Of a stretch of DNA of 64,000 bases, positions 56,064 through 64,000 are shown piece after piece (within the stretch, counting starts at the first letter, position 1; every line of letters begins with the position of its first letter). Position numbers and translations under genes: made by a program. The notes under the pieces are model-generated. The model did not search any database and was not told the origin of the DNA. It worked only from the letters and a program-made list of their open reading frames with translations. Location: contig NZ_FOQT01000001.1 in NCBI RefSeq assembly GCF_900113805.1, forward strand, positions 62,001-126,000, read 5' to 3'. The DNA is from Halpernia frigidisoli. Lineage in GTDB: Bacteria; Bacteroidota; Bacteroidia; Flavobacteriales; Weeksellaceae.

Positions 56064-57410
56064 TTATTTTTTATTCCATTTATCGTAAAAATTGCTTGAA
56101 AGAAAACTTGTTTTTTCACTATGATAAGGATCAAATCTTTTTTCATTTGGGAATTTTTTTTCTAAAATTTTATCATTAAAATTTAAAGAAGAAAGATCAA
56201 AATAACTTTTAAAACCACGATCGATATTATACTTTGTGGCAATGCCGCCCCAGTTTATGAAACTGCAAACTAAGATTGTTCCGTAGAAATACCAGATCAT
56301 TTGGTTAAAAAGATAAGCGTTGGTTTTCTGATTTTTTATTTTTAAATAGGTAAAAATTAAACCAATAATCGCTAAACTAAGGAACGCATAAACGCCCAAT
56401 CTTTTGTAGGTTAAACCTAAATTTAAAATGTATTCTGAGTTTTTTGCGAAGGCAGAAAGAATTAAAATACCGTTTAAAATAATCCAGATCTTTGCTAATA
56501 TTTTAAGGGATTTCGCTTCTTTATCAAAGTTAAAATTTCCTTTAAAATAAAACATGATCACAGCAATTGCCATTATTATCGATAAAATAACAGCATTTAC
56601 ACGTTCGTGAGTTTCTGCCGAAAGATTTTGGTCAATTTTTATGGTTTGGAAAAACTGTTCGTAATTAAATGTAAAAATAAAAGTGATTAACAAAATATTT
56701 AAAGCTAAAAAAGAAATGATGCCACTTTTTCGTTCTGCAGAAAGATCTAAAAATGAAAAAGTTGGTTTCTGAATTTTGTTTTCATTAATAAAGTCATTTT
56801 TTAGGTCGTTATTTTTTAAGTAAAAGAAACTGTAGATTTTGAAATTCCAGATGCTGAAAGCGATAAAGAAGCCAAAACAGGTTAAAAACAAAAATCCCCA
56901 CCCATTTAAATCAAGTTCATAATCTGTAAATAAACCTGAAAAATGCGAACTTCCATTGGCATATATTGCCAAAAAAACTGAAATAAAAATTAAGGGAATT
57001 AATACAACTGAAATAAATTTTTGCCAAAAACCAGACGCATTTCTTTTGGGCAACCAATCTTCAAATTTAAATAATCTTCCGAAAAATGTCACAAAATTTA
57101 AAATAAAAACCGGAATTGCCAGAATTGATTTTAAATTTCTATTTTGAGATTTAAAGGCTAATAAAAACACCGAGAAAAATACTGCTAAAAATGAAGGGAA
57201 ATCTGCGTAGTAAGCAAATGCTAAACTTGAGAAAATGCTTAAAGCAAAAAGTATAAAAAAAGTTTTGGTTTGATTTATTTTCTGAGTATAAAAAAATAAA
57301 AGTATGGAATAAGAAATTCCTAAGAAACCGAGATTTATTCCGATTTCTTCTTCGTAGAAAAGTGCAATAAATAGGGAAGTAGAGAGCAGTATCAATTGTG
57401 ATTTTTTCAT
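56064..57410 (-). CDS. DUF4153/DUF4173-like multi-pass membrane protein
   Basis: 448 residues, about twelve hydrophobic segments, with the ending typical of the DUF4153/DUF4173 group: a DLSAERKSGIISFLALNILL segment about midway, QNLSAETHERVNAVILS, and the C-terminal NIDRGFKSYFDLSSLNFNDKILEKKFP soluble tail. Function unknown. Last gene of a minus-strand group with the Coq4-like and wHTH genes; 25-base gap to the Coq4-like gene. Confidence 0.7.
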   Translation of the reverse strand: MKKSQLILLSTSLFIALFYEEEIGINLGFLGISYSILLFFYTQKINQTKTFFILFALSIFSSLAFAYYADFPSFLAVFFSVFLLAFKSQNRNLKSILAIPVFILNFVTFFGRLFKFEDWLPKRNASGFWQKFISVVLIPLIFISVFLAIYANGSSHFSGLFTDYELDLNGWGFLFLTCFGFFIAFSIWNFKIYSFFYLKNNDLKNDFINENKIQKPTFSFLDLSAERKSGIISFLALNILLITFIFTFNYEQFFQTIKIDQNLSAETHERVNAVILSIIMAIAVIMFYFKGNFNFDKEAKSLKILAKIWIILNGILILSAFAKNSEYILNLGLTYKRLGVYAFLSLAIIGLIFTYLKIKNQKTNAYLFNQMIWYFYGTILVCSFINWGGIATKYNIDRGFKSYFDLSSLNFNDKILEKKFPNEKRFDPYHSEKTSFLSSNFYDKWNKK

Positions 57411-57435
57411 GAATGTTTGTTTTTAAGAGTTTGAT

Positions 57436-57921
57436 TTAAAGTTGAGCGACAGTTTGTTTTTGATAAATAAATGCGTTGATCTTTTCGAAATTTTGAGAAA
57501 GAAGTTCTTCAAAATCAATATTGTAAAATGGGATCATTTTTTTACCTTTTTTGTAGGCTTTTAAATAAATCGGGAAATATTCCGGCAAAATCAAACTTCC
57601 GAGAATGATGGCTGCTAAAAGATGCGCGTTGAGTTTTCCGTTACCTAAAAGCAAAAACTGCATCGCAATTTCGTCTTCAAAGTTGGTTCCGCATTCCGTT
57701 ATTAAATGATGAACATCGTGGTTTTCCATTTTTGCAATCATTGTGAAGCCATGTTTTTTATAAAAATCACCCAATTTTCTACCTAATGTATCTTCTTTAA
57801 AGCTTAGCAATTGCTGTTCATTAAATTGCCAGCTTCTTTTCTTTTTTTTAAAATATTTCCTGTATTGTTTTTGGGTTTTTTCATAGATGAAAAGTAGAAA
57901 TTGGACGCGTTGTTTTTTCAT
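57436..57921 (-). CDS. Coq4-like protein
   Basis: 161 residues. NHDVHHLITECGTNFEDE contains HDxxH followed by eleven residues and Glu, the metal-binding signature of the Coq4 family. ILGSLILPEYFPIYLKAYKKGKK resembles the family's C-terminal helices. Coq4 organises ubiquinone synthesis in eukaryotes, but this phylum uses menaquinone, so the role must differ. Between two membrane-protein genes in the wHTH-regulated group. Confidence 0.8.
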   Translation of the reverse strand: MKKQRVQFLLFIYEKTQKQYRKYFKKKKRSWQFNEQQLLSFKEDTLGRKLGDFYKKHGFTMIAKMENHDVHHLITECGTNFEDEIAMQFLLLGNGKLNAHLLAAIILGSLILPEYFPIYLKAYKKGKKMIPFYNIDFEELLSQNFEKINAFIYQKQTVAQL

Positions 57922-57934
57922 ATTTAGTTTTTAT

Positions 57935-58234
57935 TTAGTTTAAAATTGAGAGACCGATCCAAGCATATAGAAATGCAAAGGGAATATTTAGAAGTAGTAG
58001 AAGTGCAGAATTTAAAGATTCTTTGTAGTTTTCTTTGTGAAAAAATCCGTATGTAAGTATTGCTGCAAAAACAATTAGATTAATCACAGTACCGAAAAGT
58101 AGTAGAAAATATCCGGCAAAAGCAAAGTAAAAACTATCAGAAAAAAGATAACCAAAAAAACAAATATTTCCGAGAGCGAAACTGAGCAGAAAAAGCCATT
58201 TGGCGATTGGGTTAATTTTAAGATTTGTAAGCAT
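57935..58234 (-). CDS. small membrane protein, unknown
   Basis: 99 residues with three hydrophobic segments (WLFLLSFALGNICFFGYLF, FAGYFLLLFGTVINLIVFAAIL split, ALLLLLNIPFAFLYAWIGLSIL split). No family recognised. An operator-like array lies 30-54 bases before its ATG. Thirteen bases before the Coq4-like gene, so the two are cotranscribed. Confidence 0.6.
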   Translation of the reverse strand: MLTNLKINPIAKWLFLLSFALGNICFFGYLFSDSFYFAFAGYFLLLFGTVINLIVFAAILTYGFFHKENYKESLNSALLLLLNIPFAFLYAWIGLSILN

Positions 58235-58263
58235 TTTATTTATTTTTAATTGTTATAATTTAA

Positions 58264-58291
58264 GTCAAAGTGCTTTGAAAAACAAAGTATA
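58264..58291 (-). promoter_or_regulatory. operator-like array, copy B (ACTTTG/CAAAG)
   Basis: Minus strand: ACTTTG, five bases, CAAAG, one base, ACTTTG. The same array with the same spacing occurs at 59231-59257. Plus strand reading shows CAAAGTGCTTTG palindrome at 58266-58277. Confidence 0.7.
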
Positions 58292-58311
58292 AGTATAAAA
58301 AAATAGATTTT

Positions 58312-58602
58312 TTATTTTCCTATTAATTTTTCTAAAGCATTTAAATGATCTTCAAAAGATTTTCTACCGGAATTGGTAACTCTGTAAGAAGTTTTTGTTT
58401 TTTTACCCACAAATTCTTTTTTAATTTCAATGTAATTTGATTTTTCCAAGGCCGAACTGTGACTTGCCAAATTCCCGTCCGTCACTTCTAAAAGATTTTT
58501 CATTTCCTTAAAATCAACCCAATCGTTTACCAGCAGAACGGACATAATGCCCAATCTGACGCGGCTTTCAAATTCTTTATTAAGTTGGTTGATGTTGATC
58601 AT
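58312..58602 (-). CDS. HTH_34-type winged-helix regulator
   Basis: 96 residues: LNKEFESRVRLGIMSVLLVNDWVDFKEMKNLLEVTDGNLASHSSALEKSNYIEIKKEFVGKKTKTSYRVTNSGRKSFEDHL in layout, the MarR/PadR-related PF13601 form with recognition helix TDGNLASHSSALEKS. Members act as dimers on palindromic operators. It lies between two promoters carrying the same palindrome and is the natural candidate to bind both. Ten bases after the upstream membrane gene. Confidence 0.85.
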   Translation of the reverse strand: MININQLNKEFESRVRLGIMSVLLVNDWVDFKEMKNLLEVTDGNLASHSSALEKSNYIEIKKEFVGKKTKTSYRVTNSGRKSFEDHLNALEKLIGK

Positions 58603-58612
58603 TACCTAAAAA

Positions 58613-59230
58613 TTATTTATACTTTCTATACATTATCAATCCATAAAAAATATGCAAAACTCCAAAACCGATCATCCAGAAAACCAAACCCCAGCCGAGA
58701 AAAAACATGGATAATAATCCCAAAACGATCTGACAATAACCTAAATACTTCACATCTGAAAATGTATATTTTTCTGCATTGACCAAAGCCAAGCCATAAA
58801 AAATCAATGTTGCGGGTGCGATAAAAACAAATGAATGGTGGTAAAGCAAAGCCAGACAGAAAATACCGCCCGTTGCTAATGGAACAGCAAAGTTAAACAG
58901 TAATCTTTTTGTGGTCGAGTTCCACATTTGAGAATTTGTTTTACGGCTTTTTTTGGCTGTAAATAAATAACCGGAAATGATTGCGAGAACTGCAATTGCA
59001 AGACCTGTGAAAAATAATTTTTTAACAAGATCATCTGTGAGAATGATAGTTTTGCCTTCAAAATAATTAAAACCAGCTTGTTGAAATAGATAATAAACAA
59101 AACCTCCGCCTGCTAGAGCGATCAATCCTGCAACAACACCGGAAAGTCCGCTGAGTGAAATGAATTTAGAACTTCGCTCCATCATATTGCGGATGTGCGA
59201 AAGATCTTCATTGTAATTTTTTGTTTCCAT
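58613..59230 (-). CDS. membrane protein upstream of the winged-helix regulator
   Basis: 205 residues from METKNYNEDLSHIRNMMERS (the in-frame TTG at 59251 falls inside the operator, so the ATG at 59230 is preferred). Soluble N-terminal 25 residues, then about five membrane segments, among them SGVVAGLIALAGGGFVYYLF, AIAVLAIISGYLF and YCQIVLGLLSMFFLGWGLVFWM split. No family recognised; such proteins often precede HTH_34 regulators in Bacteroidota. Confidence 0.7.
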   Translation of the reverse strand: METKNYNEDLSHIRNMMERSSKFISLSGLSGVVAGLIALAGGGFVYYLFQQAGFNYFEGKTIILTDDLVKKLFFTGLAIAVLAIISGYLFTAKKSRKTNSQMWNSTTKRLLFNFAVPLATGGIFCLALLYHHSFVFIAPATLIFYGLALVNAEKYTFSDVKYLGYCQIVLGLLSMFFLGWGLVFWMIGFGVLHIFYGLIMYRKYK

Positions 59231-59257
59231 ATAAAGTACTTTGAATTGCAAAGTTAA
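59231..59257 (-). promoter_or_regulatory. promoter -7 element overlapped by operator-like array, copy A
   Basis: Minus strand: TAACTTTG (fits TAnnTTTG) begins an array ACTTTG, five bases, CAAAG, one base, ACTTT directly ahead of the ATG at 59230. The first half-site coincides with the -7 element, so a bound regulator would block the promoter. Confidence 0.7.
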
Positions 59258-59358
59258 ATTTTATTTTGGAATGGCGAAATTTTTTTGAGTTTTTTTTAAA
59301 TTTCACAAAAAAAGCACGACCAAAAAGTTTTGCTTCAATATTTTAAATCAAAAAGATT

Positions 59359-60738
59359 TTACAAACCAAACTGCATTGCAAATAAATCCGGGTAAACGCC
59401 TAAAGAGATAATTGCTGCGATAATAAAAACTGCGACAATGTTGTAAGTTAAACTTACTTTTTCGCTGGTGTTGAAAGTGCTTTCTTCGTGGAAAAACATG
59501 GCAATAATCAATCTTAAGTAATAGGCAATTGAAATTGCAGAACCTAGCACCGCGATAATTACCAAAATTGGTGCTGCTTCCATTGCTTGAGCGAATAAAC
59601 TGAACTTCCCAACAAATCCTGCAGTTAAAGGAATTCCTGCCATTGAAAGTAAGGAAATGGATGCGGTAACTGCCAATATTGGTTCTGAACGTCCTAAGCC
59701 GTTAAAGGCTTTAAAGGAAGATTCTCTTTTTATTTTTTCAACATAAATCAAGCACATCATTACGCCAACTGACGCTAAAGAATATGCGAAAAGGTAAAAT
59801 GCTAAGTTGTAAGTTGAAAGATTATTAATACCAAAAAATATTAAACCAATATAACCGGCATGAGAAACGGAAGAATAGGCAAGCATTCGTTTTGCGTTGC
59901 TTTGCGCGAGTCCCATAAAGTTGGCTAATAATAAAGTTATAATTACAAGTACTGCTAAAATATTGATCCATTCTCCGAAAACGCCGTAGAACCCGATCGT
60001 CATTAATCTAAATAATGCGACAAATCCTGAAATTTTTACAACCGTCATCATGAAAGTTGTGATCAAAGATGGCGATCCCTGATAAACATCCGGGCTCCAC
60101 ATATGGAAAGGTGCGAGGGAAACTTTAAATGCTAAAGCGGTCAACATTAAAACGCAACCCATTGTAAACATAAGGTTTTTCGGGTTTGCTATTCCAAATT
60201 CGTGAATGGCGTAAAGGTCAAAACTGCCGGAACTTCCGTAAATTAAAGCCACGCCAAATAATAAAAATCCTGTGGCGAAAGCGCCCATCAGAAAATATTT
60301 TATCGAAGCTTCGGTTGATTTTAAATCGCTTTTTCTGGCGCCTGCCATTACATAAAGTGGTATAGACAAGATCTCAATTCCTAAAAATAAAGTAACTAAA
60401 TTTTGAAAGGAAAATAAAACAATTCCGCCTGTGAGAGAAAATAATATTAAACTATAAAGTTCAGATTGATGACTTCTGTGATTGCTTAATGCAAAACCGC
60501 CGAGGAAAAATAAAATTAAAGTGATTACAATTGAGATTTTTGTGAAAAGCGCTGCGTTTTCTCCAAAGATAAACATGGAATTATATTTTGCGAAAAACTG
60601 ATGTTCAGGCAAAAATGCAACATAAAAAGCTACTAAAAGACCGGCAATTCCAATATATCTTGCCCATTTTCCCTGTTCAAAAACGCCGGAAAATAAGGCT
60701 ATCACAGCGGTAAGGAAAATAATAATTATAACACTCAT
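59359..60738 (-). CDS. nuoN: NADH:quinone oxidoreductase subunit N
   Basis: 459-residue antiporter-like membrane subunit of respiratory complex I, about 14 helices. SLILFSLTGGIVLFSFQNLVTLFLGIEILSIPLYVM contains the conserved membrane Glu; EASIKYFLMGAFATGF, the discontinuous-helix lysine region TALAFKVSLAPFHMWSPDVYQGSP, and AQSNAKRMLAYSSVSHAGYIG are present. Last gene of the minus-strand nuo operon; 64 bases after nuoM. Confidence 0.95.
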   Translation of the reverse strand: MSVIIIIFLTAVIALFSGVFEQGKWARYIGIAGLLVAFYVAFLPEHQFFAKYNSMFIFGENAALFTKISIVITLILFFLGGFALSNHRSHQSELYSLILFSLTGGIVLFSFQNLVTLFLGIEILSIPLYVMAGARKSDLKSTEASIKYFLMGAFATGFLLFGVALIYGSSGSFDLYAIHEFGIANPKNLMFTMGCVLMLTALAFKVSLAPFHMWSPDVYQGSPSLITTFMMTVVKISGFVALFRLMTIGFYGVFGEWINILAVLVIITLLLANFMGLAQSNAKRMLAYSSVSHAGYIGLIFFGINNLSTYNLAFYLFAYSLASVGVMMCLIYVEKIKRESSFKAFNGLGRSEPILAVTASISLLSMAGIPLTAGFVGKFSLFAQAMEAAPILVIIAVLGSAISIAYYLRLIIAMFFHEESTFNTSEKVSLTYNIVAVFIIAAIISLGVYPDLFAMQFGL

Positions 60739-60802
60739 ACTTAATATTTGAAAATTTATTATCCAGGATTTTAAAAAAACCTGACTTTTTTATCAATTTG
60801 TT

Positions 60803-62299
60803 TTAAAAAACCAAAGAACCGTAGATCAGTTTTAAAGAACTGTTTGCCATATCCAAAATTGGTTGTGGAAAAACACCCAAAAGAATTACGAAAACCGCTA
60901 AACTCGCCAAAACTGAAAATTCTACACCTGAAATATCTTTTACTGAAGATAAAATTACTTTATCACCTTCGCCAAACATGGCTTTTCCGTAAAATCTTAA
61001 AAGATAACCAGCAGCTAGAATCATTGTAAAACCGGAAATCACACCAAGCAAACTGCTGTAATCGTAAATTGATTTTATCAAAATAAACTCGCCAATAAAA
61101 CCATTCGTTAAAGGCACTCCGAGAGATCCAAATAAAATGATCATAAATAAAATAGCAAATTTTGGCGCAACGCTTGCCAAACCGCCCATTTGACGAATAT
61201 CACGCGTTTTGAATTTTTTAAATAAAATATCAGCGCAGTAAAATAGACCAACAACGTTGATTCCGTGAGCAAATGCTAAGATAACTGCACCTTCGCCACC
61301 TTCAATGGTGAAGTTTCCTTTTAAAGTTAATAAAGCAGAAGCGAAAATTCCCGCTGCAATTAAACCAATGTGAGAAAGTGAAGAATAAGCAATAATTCGT
61401 TTTGAATCGTTTTGAATCAAAGCAATTAAACCTCCAAAAACCACGGTAAATACGCAAAGCATTAAGACAATTCCGCCAGAGGTTCCGGCAATTGCTAAAG
61501 GTGTAATTGGCAGTAAATATCTTAATAGACCAAAAACAGCCATTTTAGCCATAATTCCGGAAAGCAGCATTGAACCTTGTGTCGGCGAATAAGTATAAGT
61601 ATCTGATTGCCAGTTATGGAAAGGAAAAATCGGGAATTTCACCGCGAACGCTAAGAAAATAGCCCAGAATACAAAAGTCTGTTCTGTGGTTGTTAAAGTA
61701 GAGTTATAAAGATCAATTAAAGCGAATGACGCAGAATGATTGTAGACATAAATTAATCCAGCAAGCATAAATAAAGACCCTACAAATGTGAAGATAAAAA
61801 ACTTAGTCGTAAATTTTAATTTCTGATCTTCCTGTCCCCAAAGTCCGCAAATAAACCAAATAGGGATTAAAGTAATTTCCCAGAAACCGTAAAAAACAAG
61901 TCCGTCCAATGAGGTAAAAACCCCAAGTAGACCAAACTGCATTAATAAAATTAAGCCGTAAAATTTATTACTGTAAGCACGTTTTTCATTAAATGAAGAC
62001 AGAATGATAAGTGGTACTAAAATATTAGTAAGAATCAACATGATCATGCTTAATCCGTCGATACCAAAATGAAGATTACTTCTTAGAACTCCCGAAAAAG
62101 GAACGTTAATTTCATATTGTAATTTCTGCCCGACTGTAGGTCCAAAATTAAAATAAGCCAAAGCGTAAAATGCCAGAACCATCGAAATAAGGGAAAAACC
62201 AAGCGCAACATCATTGCTGAATTTGTTGTTCTTCCAAAAGAAAGTAAAAACTGAACCTATTAAAGGTAATAGCAATAATGCTAATAAAACTCCAGACAT
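60803..62299 (-). CDS. nuoM: NADH:quinone oxidoreductase subunit M
   Basis: 498 residues, proton-translocating membrane subunit. FYGFWEITLIPIWFICGLWG (conserved Glu), AFAVKFPIFPFHNWQSDTYTYSPTQGSMLLSGIMAKM (split; central Lys), and NDSKRIIAYSSLSHIGLIAAGIF. Its ATG follows the nuoL stop with no gap. Complete. Confidence 0.96.
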   Translation of the reverse strand: MSGVLLALLLLPLIGSVFTFFWKNNKFSNDVALGFSLISMVLAFYALAYFNFGPTVGQKLQYEINVPFSGVLRSNLHFGIDGLSMIMLILTNILVPLIILSSFNEKRAYSNKFYGLILLMQFGLLGVFTSLDGLVFYGFWEITLIPIWFICGLWGQEDQKLKFTTKFFIFTFVGSLFMLAGLIYVYNHSASFALIDLYNSTLTTTEQTFVFWAIFLAFAVKFPIFPFHNWQSDTYTYSPTQGSMLLSGIMAKMAVFGLLRYLLPITPLAIAGTSGGIVLMLCVFTVVFGGLIALIQNDSKRIIAYSSLSHIGLIAAGIFASALLTLKGNFTIEGGEGAVILAFAHGINVVGLFYCADILFKKFKTRDIRQMGGLASVAPKFAILFMIILFGSLGVPLTNGFIGEFILIKSIYDYSSLLGVISGFTMILAAGYLLRFYGKAMFGEGDKVILSSVKDISGVEFSVLASLAVFVILLGVFPQPILDMANSSLKLIYGSLVF

Positions 62300-64000
62300 T
62301 TATTGTAATATAAAGTTAACAATTAAAATTATTCCTATCGCTAAAGACATGATTAGCACATAGTTTTCGACGTTTCCGTTTTGGAATCGTTTCATAGATT
62401 TACCGGTATCTTCGGCACCAATTCCAACAAAATCTGTGAATGGTGTCAAAATTTCTTTGTCAAACATTTTACCGGCTCTTCCTAAACCTTCCACGGGTTT
62501 TACAACTGTTGCCTGATAAATTTCGTCGATAAATAATTTTTTATTGGAAAGTCTTTCCCAGCCAAGATATTCTCTTTCCGGTAAAGCCATTTTTCCTTTT
62601 TTTACATACATTTGATAAAGGACGAAAATAATTACCAAAACTACTAAAACAGTAACCGCCATTAAAGAAAGTTCTTTCCATAAAGGGATTTCTGCGGCCT
62701 GGACATCAAATAAATAGATGCTGTGAAGCCATTTTTCCAGTTTTAAAGATATATTTTCACCCACGAAATGTGGTAAATTAATAGATCCGCCGATCAAAGA
62801 TAAAACTGCTAAAACAACCAAAGGAATTGTCATTGTAGCCGGACTTTCATGCATATGATCTGCCTGTTCTTTTGTTCCCCTAAATTCTCCAAAGAATGTT
62901 AGGAATAATAATCGGAACATGTAAACTGCTGTTAAAGCCGCGCTGAACAAAGTTAAAAACCAAATAATCGGGCTTTTATTCCACGTTGCAGAAAGAATTT
63001 CGTCTTTCGAGATCATTCCTGAAAAGAAAGGGATCCCGGATATTGCTAGCGTTCCTATTAAAAAAGTAATGTATGTTAATGGAATTTTCTTTCTTAAACC
63101 ACCCATTTTACGCATATCCTGTTCATCACTCATAGCGTGAATTACAGAGCCTGCACCTAAAAATAAAAGTGCTTTGAAGAATGCGTGCGTCATTAAATGA
63201 AACATTGCTGTTGTATAAGCGCCTGCGCCAAGTGCAATGAACATAAAACCGAGTTGCGATACCGTGGAATAAGCCAATACTTTTTTAATATCATTTTGAC
63301 GTAAACCGATAAACGCCGCGACTAACGAAGTCGTTAAACCAATAAATAAAATAATATCTAAAGTTGTTGGCGCCAAAGAATAAAGGAAATTACTTCTCAC
63401 AACTAAATAAATCCCTGCAGTAACCATCGTTGCCGCGTGAATCAACGCAGAAACCGGCGTTGGACCCGCCATTGCATCCGGAAGCCAGGTAAATAATGGA
63501 ATCTGTGCAGATTTTCCTATTGCGCCAATAAATAAACTTAAGGTAATGAAAACGACAACCGGTGAATTTAATTCAAACTTCGCTGCGTTTTGAGAAACGG
63601 TCATATAATCGATCGCGTTCATTTGCTGGGCAATAACGAAAATACCGACTAATAAAGCCAAATCACCAATTCTATTCATGATAAAGGCTTTTCTCGCGGC
63701 TTTACCGTAATCTTCATTTTTATACCAAAATCCAATTAACAAATAAGAACAAACTCCAACACCTTCCCAACCGATAAATAAAATTAAATAATTACTTCCC
63801 ATTACCAAAAGTAACATTGAGAAAATAAATAAATTTAAATAAGTAAAAAACTTGTAAAACCCTTTGTCGTGGCTCATGTAGCCGATAGAGTAGAGGTGAA
63901 TTAATGAGCCAATTCCTGTAATGATCATGATCATCATTAAAGACAACTGATCGATCTGAAACGCGAAATTGATCTGCATTCCGTTGACTTTAAACCATTC
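62300..64000 (-). CDS. nuoL: NADH:quinone oxidoreductase subunit L, 5' end outside the window
   Basis: Frame is open to base 64000 (visible start EWFKVNGMQINFAFQIDQLS), so the N-terminal helices lie beyond the edge; the ATG at 63979 is internal. Conserved segments: FIGWEGVGVCSYLLIGFW (Glu), SAQIPLFTWLPDAMAGPTPVSALIHAATMVTAGIYL (split; Lys/His), and NDIKKVLAYSTVSQLGFMF. The C-terminal lateral helix region is present. Transcribed towards nuoM and nuoN. Confidence 0.96.
   Translation of the reverse strand, partial: EWFKVNGMQINFAFQIDQLSLMMIMIITGIGSLIHLYSIGYMSHDKGFYKFFTYLNLFIFSMLLLVMGSNYLILFIGWEGVGVCSYLLIGFWYKNEDYGKAARKAFIMNRIGDLALLVGIFVIAQQMNAIDYMTVSQNAAKFELNSPVVVFITLSLFIGAIGKSAQIPLFTWLPDAMAGPTPVSALIHAATMVTAGIYLVVRSNFLYSLAPTTLDIILFIGLTTSLVAAFIGLRQNDIKKVLAYSTVSQLGFMFIALGAGAYTTAMFHLMTHAFFKALLFLGAGSVIHAMSDEQDMRKMGGLRKKIPLTYITFLIGTLAISGIPFFSGMISKDEILSATWNKSPIIWFLTLFSAALTAVYMFRLLFLTFFGEFRGTKEQADHMHESPATMTIPLVVLAVLSLIGGSINLPHFVGENISLKLEKWLHSIYLFDVQAAEIPLWKELSLMAVTVLVVLVIIFVLYQMYVKKGKMALPEREYLGWERLSNKKLFIDEIYQATVVKPVEGLGRAGKMFDKEILTPFTDFVGIGAEDTGKSMKRFQNGNVENYVLIMSLAIGIILIVNFILQ

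Overview
The window is a chromosomal piece of a Bacteroidota bacterium, most likely Flavobacteriales of the Chryseobacterium/Kaistella group. I infer this from the low GC content, the TAnnTTTG-type -7 promoter elements, a type IX secretion sorting domain on a secreted peptidase, the DUF2007, DUF3253, DUF2945 and HTH_34-type small proteins, the nuoL-nuoM-nuoN order, and family-typical dispersed palindromic repeats. No rRNA, IS transposase, integrase or CRISPR array is visible. One tRNA (Ala, GGC) is present.

Layout. 1-7.7 kb: the 3' part of a lysine 6-aminotransferase gene, a DUF2007 gene, and a GbsR/MarR-type regulator leading a three-gene RND efflux operon (adaptor, pump, outer-membrane factor). 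A dispersed repeat sits in frame inside the 5' end of the outer-membrane factor gene. 7.9-23.3 kb: an accessory region next to the tRNA-Ala gene. It holds a small unknown gene, a type I restriction-modification operon (hsdM-hsdS ... hsdR plus a YgjP-like metallopeptidase) with three AT-rich genes between hsdS and hsdR (an HNH-like protein, a DUF262 protein and a DUF262-DUF1524 protein resembling GmrSD nucleases), then an orphan LytTR response regulator and a MoxR/CobS-like AAA+ ATPase with an unrecognised partner. This is the best place to look for an undescribed defence arrangement. 23.3-29 kb: an NlpC/P60 lipoprotein, dapD and a four-gene glycan cluster. 29-36.2 kb: a complete compact histidine operon (hisG, D, C, B, H, A, F, IE) preceded by a leader peptide with four consecutive His codons and a terminator, an evident attenuator.

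36.2-47 kb: a small secreted protein, an M28 peptidase with a T9SS sorting domain, the thrS-infC-rpmI-rplT translation cluster (infC apparently starts at AUA), purA, a cryptochrome/photolyase, small DUF proteins and an acyl-CoA dehydrogenase. 47-55.5 kb: gyrB, a DUF3298 lipoprotein, and a mutagenesis-type cassette (XRE-S24 LexA-like regulator diverging from dinB, then a second DnaE-type polymerase). 55.5-59.3 kb: a VOC-family gene broken by one TGA codon and a minus-strand group of membrane proteins with a Coq4-like protein and a small winged-helix regulator; two upstream regions there share the same ACTTTG/CAAAG operator-like array. 59.3-64 kb: nuoN, nuoM and the 3' part of nuoL on the minus strand.
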